Position numbers and translations under genes: made by a program | Assembly (NCBI GenBank): GCA_024640505.1 | Contig: JAHEEV010000011.1 | Location: 1 to 36,842 of the forward strand | Length of the DNA: 36,842 bases | DNA from: Halieaceae bacterium | GTDB lineage: Bacteria; Pseudomonadota; Gammaproteobacteria; Pseudomonadales; Halieaceae | Reading direction: 5' to 3' | Notes under the pieces: model-generated | Seen by the model: the letters and a program-made list of their open reading frames with translations, nothing else | Told to the model about the DNA's origin: nothing | Database searches by the model: none | Part shown: positions 17,135 through 24,845 of the stretch, piece after piece | Position numbering within the stretch: position 1 is the first letter of the stretch | Layout of the letters: every line of letters begins with the position of its first letter

Positions 17135-19906
17135 ATGCGCAGCAGCATCACCACCCGGCTGATCATACTCCTGACCGTCTGCCTGGCGGCCATTTTTGGC
17201 GGCGGAATGCTGCTGGACTACCAGCTCTCCCGCGACGAGATTCTCGAGCGCCTGCGCATCCAGTCCGAGGAAACGATTCACAGCGCCGTGACCGATATGG
17301 AGAACTGGCTGGGTGGTGTGGAGGACGCCACCCGGTTTCTGGCCCGCATCCTGGAACAGCGCGAATATACCCGCTCCGGCCTGAAGCAGATGCTCAAGGA
17401 GATCGTCGAGAGCAACGACGACATTTTCGGCGCCACCATCGCCCTGAATACGGAACAAGTATCCGATCCTCTCGGATTTGCGCCCTATTACTACCACCGG
17501 GAGGGTATCCTCAGCTACGCCAACCTGGCCGAGGAGCAATACGACTATCGGAGCCGGGCCTGGTTCACCGAGACCGTGGCGGCCGGCAGGCCGACCTGGG
17601 TTGAGCCCTACTTCGACGAGGGAGGCGGCGAGGTCCTGATGACCACGTTCGCCGTTCCCGTCTTCCGGCTGGATGAAGAAGACCGGCGTTTTCTCTACGC
17701 CGTCGTCACTGCCGACGTGCAACTGGCGGAGTTGCACAATTACCTGCGTCGCCTGCGCCTGGGTGAAAGTGGCAATGCATACCTGTTGAGCCGGACCGGC
17801 ATCATTCTCAGCAGTAAGGAACCGACGGCGATCCTGCAACACTACTCGAAGGTGATATCCGACAAGCTGGACCTGGCGACCTGGGGAGAAATGTTCCGCT
17901 CGGCCCTGGATGGCCAGACGCTGACCCGTCAGCTGCAGTGCCCGGAAGTGCAGGGCAATTGCGTGATGCGACTCAGCGCCCTCGACGCCACCGGCTGGCC
18001 TGTGGGTATCATTTATTCCGAAGGCGAAATGCTGGCTCCACTGCGCCGCTTCCAGCTCAAGACTCTCACGCTAGGCTGCGCCACGCTAGTGCTGATGGCC
18101 CTGGCCATCTCCCTGGTCACCCGTCGGCTGACCCGGCCCCTGGCCGCCCTGGCAGAGGCCAGCCACGAGATCGCCAGGGGCAGGCTGGACACGCCTCTAC
18201 CGGCCGTTCGCGGGGAGGATGAGGTGGCAAGACTGGTAGGTGCTTTCGATACCATGCAGGGTGACCTGAAGCACTACATCGCCGACCTGGAGGCTGCGAC
18301 CGCCAGCCGCAACCGGCTGGAAGGTGAGTTGAGCGCGGCCCGTGAAATACAGATGTCCCTGCTGCCCCACGGCGGAGAGGCGTCGGGGCGATTCCGTGAC
18401 TGCGAACTGTGGGCGAGGGTCCGACCGGCCAGGACCGTGGGTGGCGACCTCTATTTCTACCTCCTGAGTGGCGAGCGGCTGTGCATCGCCGTGGGCGACG
18501 TCTCCGACAAGGGCGTACCGGCTGCCCTGTTTATGGCCAAGGCGATCAGCCTCATACCACAGCTGGCAGGGCCGGATCGCGATCCCGCGAGCGCCATGGC
18601 CCAGCTCAACGATGCCCTGGAACAGGGTAATGACAACTGCATGTTCGTCACCCTGTTCCTCGGAGTGCTGGACCTGGCTTCCCACCAGCTTCGTTTCGCC
18701 AGCGCGGGGCACACCCCGCCCAGCCTGCTGCGCCACGGCATTGCCCGATCCTTGCCCCAGAAAGACGGCCCCGCACTGGGCCTGGCCCCCGGCCTGGAGT
18801 ACCCGGACAATACGCTGGAGCTGCAGTCCGGCGACCGACTGGCGATTTTTACCGACGGCATCGACGAGGCGTTCAACGGCCGGGCCGAGATGTTCGGCGT
18901 GGATCGCTTTCACGCTGAGCTGAGGGACGCGGCCGGTCAACCGCCGGCGGCAGCGGGAGAGGAGCTGTTCCAGGTACTGGACACCTTTGCCGGCGAGGTC
19001 CCGCAGTCAGACGACATCACCCTGATGCTGCTGCAGCTGTCCGGAAACAGCGGAGCGCAGGAGCAGCACGCCGTCGCGGAGTTCACTCCCGGCGCAGGCC
19101 TGGTCGGGCCAGTCACGCAGTGGCTACAGGCGACTCTTCGACAGCTGGCGGTGCCGACCGAAACCGGCATGGAGCTGGTGCTGGTCGCCGAGGAGATCGT
19201 GACCAATATCGACAAGTATGCGGGGCTTCCCGTGGATGCCACCATCGAAATCTCCGTTGGCACGAGTGGCGACCGGGTGGAACTGGTTGTGGTTGACGGC
19301 GGCAAACCCTTCAACCCCCTCGACGAGGCGCGGCGCTCGGACCTGGGAGCCGGCATCGATTCTGCCGGGATCGGTGGTCTTGGTGTACACTTGATCGCGC
19401 AGCTCACCGACCGGCAGCGTTACGAGCGGCGCGAGGGATGCAATGTCCTGCGGGTGGTCAAAATTCTCGCTGCCGTTGCTCCGGGGGAGCGGCGAGCGAT
19501 AAGCGGAAATATCAGGGAGGCCGAAGGCAACATGGATCTGCTTACTACAGTGGTCGTCGACGAGGAGAACTCGGTCGCCAGGGTCAATCTTGACGGCGCT
19601 CTGAACACGGACACGGCCCCGGCCTTCGAGCAGCGGTTACAGCAGGTCATCGACAAGGGCTACCCGCTCACCGTGCTGGACATGAAGCAGCTGGACTACA
19701 TCAGCTCCGCCGGGCTGCGGGTTATTTTCAAGGCCGCCAAGCAGTGCAAGGCCGCCGGTCATAGGCTGGCTGCCGCCAACCGCAAACCCCATATCGATAA
19801 AGTCTTCGAGATCCTGAAGGCCCTGCCCGACATGACCGTTTTCGCCAACGATCAGGAACTGGACGCTTACCTGGAAACGATGCAGAGCCGCGTCCGGGAC
19901 GAGTAA
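17135..19906 (+). CDS. Partner-switch regulator: Cache-like sensor, HAMP, PP2C phosphatase, anti-sigma-type ATPase and STAS in one chain
   Basis: This is a 923-residue membrane protein. TM1 (about 8-26) and TM2 (about 309-328) flank a periplasmic sensor of about 280 residues, probably Cache-like. HAMP spans about 329-382, followed by a coiled linker. A SpoIIE/RsbU-type PP2C domain (about 400-635) keeps metal Asp residues in VGGDLY (438), VGDVSDKG (455, 458), FTDGID (574) and SDDIT. A GHKL ATPase of RsbW type (about 645-780) has EEIVTNIDKYA, DGGKPFNP and GGLGVHLI. A STAS domain (about 800-915) bears the phosphorylatable Ser in YISSAGLRV (857/858). Anti-sigma kinase, antagonist and phosphatase are thus fused. 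An internal ATG at 19532 preceded by AGGGAGG could also yield free STAS. The start at 17135 is chosen because TM1 follows directly. Confidence 0.9.
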   Translation: MRSSITTRLIILLTVCLAAIFGGGMLLDYQLSRDEILERLRIQSEETIHSAVTDMENWLGGVEDATRFLARILEQREYTRSGLKQMLKEIVESNDDIFGATIALNTEQVSDPLGFAPYYYHREGILSYANLAEEQYDYRSRAWFTETVAAGRPTWVEPYFDEGGGEVLMTTFAVPVFRLDEEDRRFLYAVVTADVQLAELHNYLRRLRLGESGNAYLLSRTGIILSSKEPTAILQHYSKVISDKLDLATWGEMFRSALDGQTLTRQLQCPEVQGNCVMRLSALDATGWPVGIIYSEGEMLAPLRRFQLKTLTLGCATLVLMALAISLVTRRLTRPLAALAEASHEIARGRLDTPLPAVRGEDEVARLVGAFDTMQGDLKHYIADLEAATASRNRLEGELSAAREIQMSLLPHGGEASGRFRDCELWARVRPARTVGGDLYFYLLSGERLCIAVGDVSDKGVPAALFMAKAISLIPQLAGPDRDPASAMAQLNDALEQGNDNCMFVTLFLGVLDLASHQLRFASAGHTPPSLLRHGIARSLPQKDGPALGLAPGLEYPDNTLELQSGDRLAIFTDGIDEAFNGRAEMFGVDRFHAELRDAAGQPPAAAGEELFQVLDTFAGEVPQSDDITLMLLQLSGNSGAQEQHAVAEFTPGAGLVGPVTQWLQATLRQLAVPTETGMELVLVAEEIVTNIDKYAGLPVDATIEISVGTSGDRVELVVVDGGKPFNPLDEARRSDLGAGIDSAGIGGLGVHLIAQLTDRQRYERREGCNVLRVVKILAAVAPGERRAISGNIREAEGNMDLLTTVVVDEENSVARVNLDGALNTDTAPAFEQRLQQVIDKGYPLTVLDMKQLDYISSAGLRVIFKAAKQCKAAGHRLAAANRKPHIDKVFEILKALPDMTVFANDQELDAYLETMQSRVRDE

Positions 19907-19920
19907 CTGCCCGGGCGGTT

Positions 19921-20661
19921 TTAATCCGCCGAGCCTGTGCTGCCGGGCTGCCCATCGCCGTCAGAGCGAAGAAAATTGAGTATCCATCGCGCCACGCGCT
20001 CACCCTCGGGCGCGCGCGCCAGGGACGCCATACCACCCTGGTAAACCCGCTCGCCGATCTGTTCGCGGCGGTATTCCATGATCTCCCGGGAGTAACCCGG
20101 GAGAAACTCCGGGTGACCCTGGAATGTCAGTATGTGATCACCGATCTGGCATACGGCATTCTGGCAGAAATCACTGCTGGCCAGCACCCTGGCCCCTTCT
20201 GCATTCTCCACGACCTGGTCCTGGTGGCTGACCAGGATATCGAAATCTGCGCCCCCCTGGTCATGCCACCCGGGCATGTCGGTGAATCGATGGGTGTGCA
20301 GGCCCACGCCCCAACCACCGGCGGATTTCTCCGTCTTACCCCCCAGGGCCTGGGCCACCAGCTGGTGGCCGAAACAGATACCCACCAGCTTTTTGCGGCG
20401 ACGATGCAGCTCCCGGACGAAGTCCATCAGCACGGGTATCCAGGGCTTGTCATCGTAGACGCTGGATTTGCTACCAGTGATCAGGTAGGCGTCCACCTCG
20501 TCGATATCCTCGGGATATTTACCCTGCTCGACATCGTAGGTGACGAATTCCAGATCCGGCGCCACTTTTCCCAGCAACGCGATGAACATATCCGGATATT
20601 CCCCGAATTCCGGCACCCATTCCGGTCGTACCGCATCCGTTTTCAAGATTCCCAGTTTCAT
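19921..20661 (-). CDS. Class I glutamine amidotransferase (GMP synthase-like GATase1)
   Basis: At about 246 residues, this is a stand-alone GATase1 domain. The nucleophile is Cys96 in VGICFGHQL, and the His/Glu pair is in FQGHPEF. Such proteins release ammonia from glutamine or, in several stand-alone families, hydrolyse gamma-glutamyl amides (for example in polyamine catabolism). The specific substrate is not readable here. The start at 20661 (MKLGILKTD) is the family-typical one; an in-frame ATG at 20703 adds an unconserved prefix. It converges on the partner-switch gene with a 14-bp gap, and is separated from the cytochrome gene by 314 bp. Confidence 0.85.
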   Translation of the reverse strand: MKLGILKTDAVRPEWVPEFGEYPDMFIALLGKVAPDLEFVTYDVEQGKYPEDIDEVDAYLITGSKSSVYDDKPWIPVLMDFVRELHRRRKKLVGICFGHQLVAQALGGKTEKSAGGWGVGLHTHRFTDMPGWHDQGGADFDILVSHQDQVVENAEGARVLASSDFCQNAVCQIGDHILTFQGHPEFLPGYSREIMEYRREQIGERVYQGGMASLARAPEGERVARWILNFLRSDGDGQPGSTGSAD

Positions 20662-20975
20662 CAGATTTCCCAAGGCCGATAAGCGGCCGCAGCCATTCTC
20701 CAACGCAGAGCGGGCATGATAGGTAGCCGGCAGAGTGGCTGTCCATACCCCTCGCGGGCAGGGTCACATCAGCCGGCCCCCCGGCCATGATGCGGGGTCT
20801 CTGGTCGGGTCGCACGTCCGGTCTCTGCCATGCAACGGGGGGGAGCACCACCTTGAGCCCTTAACCCCAGGGATCAGTGCAGCTGCGCGGGACCGGGATC
20901 GCCACCCGTCAATTGTGCATAAGTCAGTCAATGGGGTAATGTGGGTGCCCCGCGAACTGCACAGGCCACATACCA
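20662..20975. other. Intergenic region between divergent amidotransferase and octahaem cytochrome
   Basis: This 314-bp stretch has no convincing gene. It holds a short GC hairpin (GCCGG, four C, CCGGC at 20772-20785) and a weak promoter-like pair for the cytochrome (TTGTGC at 20913-20918, TAATGT from 20937). I see no tRNA, repeat or clear operator. It must contain the promoters of both flanking genes. Confidence 0.5.
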
Positions 20976-23213
20976 TTGATTTTGAGATTCCTGTCGATTG
21001 TGGCGCTCCTGGCCAGCGCCGCCAGCCAGGCGTTTACCGGCTCCGAAGCCTGCAAGAACTGCCATTCCGAGGCCTACGAAAACTGGCTGGGCTCGCACCA
21101 CGACCTGGCGATGCAGCTGCCGGGGCCGGACACCGTACTGGGAGACTTCGACGATGCCGAGTTTACCTACAACGGCGTGACCACCCGCTTTTTCCTACGG
21201 GACGGCCAGTACATGGTCCGCACCGACGGCGAGGATGGCAAGCTGGTCGACTTTCCCGTGCGCTATGTCTTCGGTGTCTACCCACTGCAACAGTATCTGC
21301 TGCCCCTGTCCCGCGGTCGCCTGCAGGCCCTGAGCATCGCCTGGGACGCGCGGCCGACCTCCGAGGGCGGGCAGCGCTGGTACCATCTCTATCCCGATGA
21401 GTCGGTGGACCACCGCGACCCCCTGCACTGGACCGGGCCCTACCAGAACTGGAACACCCGCTGCGCCGAATGCCACAGCACCGATGTGCAGAAGCGTTAC
21501 GACGCAGCCAGTCGCAGTTTTACCACGAGCTTCGAAGCAATCGATGTAGGCTGCGAAGCCTGCCATGGTCCCGGCGAGAGGCACCTGGAACTGGCCACCG
21601 CCGGCAAACTGGGGGATGCCGACCACGGGGGCTTCCCCACCGCGCTGGCGCAGCGAGGGGAATGGGGCTTTGCCGAAGACAGCGCCATCGCCGCACGCCG
21701 CACCCCCCTGGCATCCAGGGCGCAGGTCGACAGCTGCGGGCGCTGCCATGCACGTCGCGGGACACTCGGGGACTACCACTATGGCGCCGACCTGCTGGAT
21801 ACCCACCGGGTCTCCCTGCCCCAGGCTCCGCTCTACTATCCCGACGGGCAGATTCTGGACGAGGTCTACGTCTACGGCTCGTTCCTGCAGAGCAAGATGC
21901 ACCAGGCCGGCGTGGTATGCAGCAATTGCCACGAACCCCACAGCATGCAGCTGCGGGCACAGGACAACGGTGTCTGCGCCCAGTGCCACAAACCGGAGCG
22001 GTACGATACGGTAGACCATCACAGGCATCCAACCTCTAGCGGCGGAGCGCTGTGCGCCGAGTGCCACATGCCTGAAACCACGTACATGGGTGTCGATCGC
22101 CGTCGCGATCACAGCATGCGCATCCCGCGACCTGACCTCAGCCTGGTGCTGGGCACCCCCAACGCCTGCAACCAGTGCCATACGGACCGGAACGCCCAGT
22201 GGGCACTGGATGCCCTGCGCAGCTGGGGCGTGCAGTTCCGGGATACCGCGAGCCATCCCGCCCGGGCCTTCCAACAGGCCAGCCAGGGCGATAATCGCGC
22301 CGTCCCGGCGCTGGCCCGGCTGGCCAACGACCCTGCTACCGCCCCCATCTGGCGCGCGACTGCCATGGAAGCATTGGGCCAGTTCGGTGGTCGCGAAGCG
22401 CTACAGGCAGTCACCACCATGCTCTATGATGACGACGCCCTGTTACGCACCAGTACGGTGCGCTCCCTGGAATTCCTGCCTGTGCACCAGCGGCTCCAGC
22501 TGCTGCAGCCCCTGTTTGACGACCCGGTGACCTCCGTGCGCATGGCGGTGGCCCATTCGCTGGCCTCGGTTCCGCTGGACCGGATAGAGCCGCAGCAGGC
22601 GGAGGCACTGCGAGCCCTGTTCGCCGAGTATACGGCCATCCAGCGCCAGCACGCCGATATGCCAGGGGCACTGCTGCAACTCGGCATCTTCCACGCCACG
22701 CGCAATGACCTGCCCTCCGCCGAGGCCGCTTATCGCGAGGCCCTGTACCTCAATCCACAGCTGGTGCCCGGATACCTGAACCTGGCGGACCTGCTGCGGG
22801 CCGGAGGAAGAGAGGACGAAGCGCGGAAACTGCTGCAGCAGGCACTTGAGATCGCCCCTGACAACGGCGATACACTGCACGCCCTGGGGCTGCTGGAAAC
22901 CCGTGGGGGCAACACGGCGCTGGCACTGGACTACCTGGAACGGTCGGCGGGGCTGGAAACGAGAGGCACCCGCCACCGCTTCGTCTACGCCATCGCCCTG
23001 CACGACCTGGGCAAGCCGGCCGAGGCCATCACCCAGCTACAATCCCTGGTCCGCGAGGCACCCGGCAATCAGGAGGCACTGCTGGCGCTGGCCAACTACT
23101 GCGCCGAACTGGGGCGCCGGGATCAGGCCAGAGACTACGCCGGGATGCTGTTGCAGCTGGCCCCCGGCAACCGGTCCTACCAGCAGCTCTATAGACAACT
23201 CGGGGGCAGCTGA
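20976..23213 (+). CDS. Exported octahaem cytochrome c with HEAT and TPR repeats
   Basis: This 745-residue protein has an N-terminal signal sequence (hydrophobic about 3-17, cleavage near Ala19). Its first half carries eight CXXCH haem sites: CKNCH, CAECH, CEACH, CGRCH, CSNCH, CAQCH, CAECH and CNQCH. Then come HEAT-like helical pairs (about 440-530) and four or more TPR units (about 560-735). The haem half resembles the cytochrome c554 / doubled-CXXCH families of electron carriers and oxidoreductases. No haem with a Lys ligand (CXXCK) is seen, so it is not a classical nitrite reductase. It should fold in the periplasm, with the repeats binding a partner. The start appears to be TTG at 20976, the only start codon that gives the complete signal peptide. 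Redox substrate unknown. Confidence 0.85.
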   Translation: MILRFLSIVALLASAASQAFTGSEACKNCHSEAYENWLGSHHDLAMQLPGPDTVLGDFDDAEFTYNGVTTRFFLRDGQYMVRTDGEDGKLVDFPVRYVFGVYPLQQYLLPLSRGRLQALSIAWDARPTSEGGQRWYHLYPDESVDHRDPLHWTGPYQNWNTRCAECHSTDVQKRYDAASRSFTTSFEAIDVGCEACHGPGERHLELATAGKLGDADHGGFPTALAQRGEWGFAEDSAIAARRTPLASRAQVDSCGRCHARRGTLGDYHYGADLLDTHRVSLPQAPLYYPDGQILDEVYVYGSFLQSKMHQAGVVCSNCHEPHSMQLRAQDNGVCAQCHKPERYDTVDHHRHPTSSGGALCAECHMPETTYMGVDRRRDHSMRIPRPDLSLVLGTPNACNQCHTDRNAQWALDALRSWGVQFRDTASHPARAFQQASQGDNRAVPALARLANDPATAPIWRATAMEALGQFGGREALQAVTTMLYDDDALLRTSTVRSLEFLPVHQRLQLLQPLFDDPVTSVRMAVAHSLASVPLDRIEPQQAEALRALFAEYTAIQRQHADMPGALLQLGIFHATRNDLPSAEAAYREALYLNPQLVPGYLNLADLLRAGGREDEARKLLQQALEIAPDNGDTLHALGLLETRGGNTALALDYLERSAGLETRGTRHRFVYAIALHDLGKPAEAITQLQSLVREAPGNQEALLALANYCAELGRRDQARDYAGMLLQLAPGNRSYQQLYRQLGGS

Positions 23214-23224
23214 GGAGAGACTGG

Positions 23225-24130
23225 CTACAGCGAGTCGAGGAAACCCAACAACAGCCGGTTCAGTGCCCGGGGCGCTTCCTGCTGTATGAAGTGCCCTGCC
23301 GCCGGCAGCAGCTCCAGGCCCCGCAGGTCAGGCACCCGCTCGCGCATAAGCCTGAAGGGCTGGTCACCCGCCAGCTTGACGACCGGGTCTTCCGCGCCGC
23401 CGACAAACAGGGTCGGCACCTCCACCGGGGCATGTGCCGCGTCGCGAAACAGGGTCCAGTTACGGTCCATTGCACGGTAGGAATTGATACCGCCGGCAAA
23501 CGCGAGCTCAGGCCCGGCGGCCAGGTACTCCTGCAGGTAGAAATCCATGTCGGCGGCAGACAACCAGGCCCAGGGCGGGTCGCGGGGGGGCTCCGCCAGC
23601 ACGTCGAGGTACCGGGTGCCCTCTGAGGGAAAATTCTGCCAGTCGAGCAGGTCGCCATCTGCACTTAGCGCCCAGAACAGGCGCACGAGAAATTCGCGCT
23701 CACGCCCGCGGGTGTCTTCCTCCGCGACCCCTACCGCCTGATAGTAGTGCATGTGGAAAAAGTGCTGCTCCGCGATGGCGGCAAACAACCGGGAAGGCAG
23801 CTCGTCGCTACCGCCCGCCAGCTCCATGTCGTAGGGGACACACAGGGGGGCGATACCCCGGATCCTGTCCCTGTGATGGATACCCATGTGCCAGGCCAGG
23901 TTAGCGCCAAAATCGTGTCCGAGAAGGACCGCGCGGTCCTCACCGAAATGGTCGATTACCGCCAGTACATCGGCGCTGGTCTTGTCGAAGCTATACTCAT
24001 CGCTGGACAGCGGTCGCGTGCTGCGCCCGTAGCCGCGCATGTCCAGTGCAACGGCACGATACCCCGCGGCGGCGAGCACCGGCAGCTGGTGGCGCCAGCT
24101 GTACCACAGGCCGGGGTAGCCGTGGCACAT
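23225..24130 (-). CDS. Alpha/beta-hydrolase, epoxide hydrolase type (N-terminus probably upstream of this ATG)
   Basis: This alpha/beta hydrolase has the oxyanion-hole motif HGYP at its start, nucleophile Asp in LLGHDFGANLAW, an acidic residue in GGAEDPVV and the catalytic His in AGHFIQQEAP. An Asp nucleophile with HGxP and a Tyr-rich lid points to epoxide hydrolases rather than Ser esterases. The first ATG (24130) puts HGYP at residues 3-6, whereas relatives have about 30 residues before it. The frame stays open upstream to a stop at 24245-24247 and encodes a family-like LEANGVELHLACQGEGP just before, but contains no ATG, GTG or TTG. The true start is therefore unresolved, possibly ATT or CTG. 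It follows yceI on the same strand. Confidence 0.85.
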   Translation of the reverse strand: MCHGYPGLWYSWRHQLPVLAAAGYRAVALDMRGYGRSTRPLSSDEYSFDKTSADVLAVIDHFGEDRAVLLGHDFGANLAWHMGIHHRDRIRGIAPLCVPYDMELAGGSDELPSRLFAAIAEQHFFHMHYYQAVGVAEEDTRGREREFLVRLFWALSADGDLLDWQNFPSEGTRYLDVLAEPPRDPPWAWLSAADMDFYLQEYLAAGPELAFAGGINSYRAMDRNWTLFRDAAHAPVEVPTLFVGGAEDPVVKLAGDQPFRLMRERVPDLRGLELLPAAGHFIQQEAPRALNRLLLGFLDSL

Positions 24131-24212
24131 GACGACCAGGGGCCCCTCCCCCTGGCAAGCCAGGTGCAGCTCGACACCATTCGCCTCGAGCTGCAGGTGG
24201 TTGCAGTCGGCT

Positions 24213-24809
24213 TCAGCCGGAATGGGTGAATACCAGGTGCACGGTCACTGGCACTGCCGTACTGATCGACTCCAGTCCCGCTATTTTGCGCAGGGCCTCG
24301 ATACCTCCCGCGAGGGTGTAATCCTCCGCGCGAATCAATACCGGCTCGGGGGTCAGCACCTGCAGTCTCCCATCGCCCTCCCCGATAACCAGCACCGGGA
24401 CCGAGAGTTCACGCTCGACACCATGGAGTGACAGGGCCAGCGCCAACTCCGTCGCCACGGTCCCGCCCCCGGCAACGGCTTCCAGCACCGCGGGATCCAC
24501 GTTGGCGGTCACCCGGGCGGAGGGAAACTCGGCCGTCCGGAACAGCAGTTCACGCATCCGCTCATTGCGTATCGGGATCATGGTCTCCACACTGGCGAGG
24601 TCGATCACCAGCTGCACCGCCCCGTCGGCATTGACGTAACCCACCATGGACCCAAAACTGTGCGTTTCCGCCACGCTCGCATTTTTGATCGAGATAAAGC
24701 GCACCGCAGATTTTTCGCTGTCGAGCTGCCACTGGGCCCAGGTGCTGCTACTGGCGGCTACCAGGGCCGCCAGTAGCAGGGCCCGGCCTGTTTTCAAGGC
24801 TTCAATCAT
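24213..24809 (-). CDS. YceI-family periplasmic protein
   Basis: This 198-residue protein has a signal peptide (hydrophobic about 9-24, cleavage after WA-Q near 25). The body starts WQLDSEKSAVRFISIKN and shows the YceI pattern: a lipocalin-like barrel with the SFGSMVGYV strand, ETMIPIRNERM, and FPSARVTA. YceI proteins bind isoprenoid-type lipids in a central cavity; the ligand and role here are unknown. It lies between parE, whose stop-side end is 36 bp away, and the hydrolase, whose frame begins around its stop codon, so tight coupling with the hydrolase is likely. Confidence 0.85.
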   Translation of the reverse strand: MIEALKTGRALLLAALVAASSSTWAQWQLDSEKSAVRFISIKNASVAETHSFGSMVGYVNADGAVQLVIDLASVETMIPIRNERMRELLFRTAEFPSARVTANVDPAVLEAVAGGGTVATELALALSLHGVERELSVPVLVIGEGDGRLQVLTPEPVLIRAEDYTLAGGIEALRKIAGLESISTAVPVTVHLVFTHSG

Positions 24810-24845
24810 CGTACCAGCACTCCCGTTGTCAGGTTGTCGTCACTA

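Noticed and set aside
19914-19930. GGCGG/CCGCC hairpin around TTTTAAT as a bidirectional terminator between the partner-switch and amidotransferase genes.
   Set aside because: The stem is only five pairs, the T run is in the loop, and it overlaps the amidotransferase stop codon; support is too weak.
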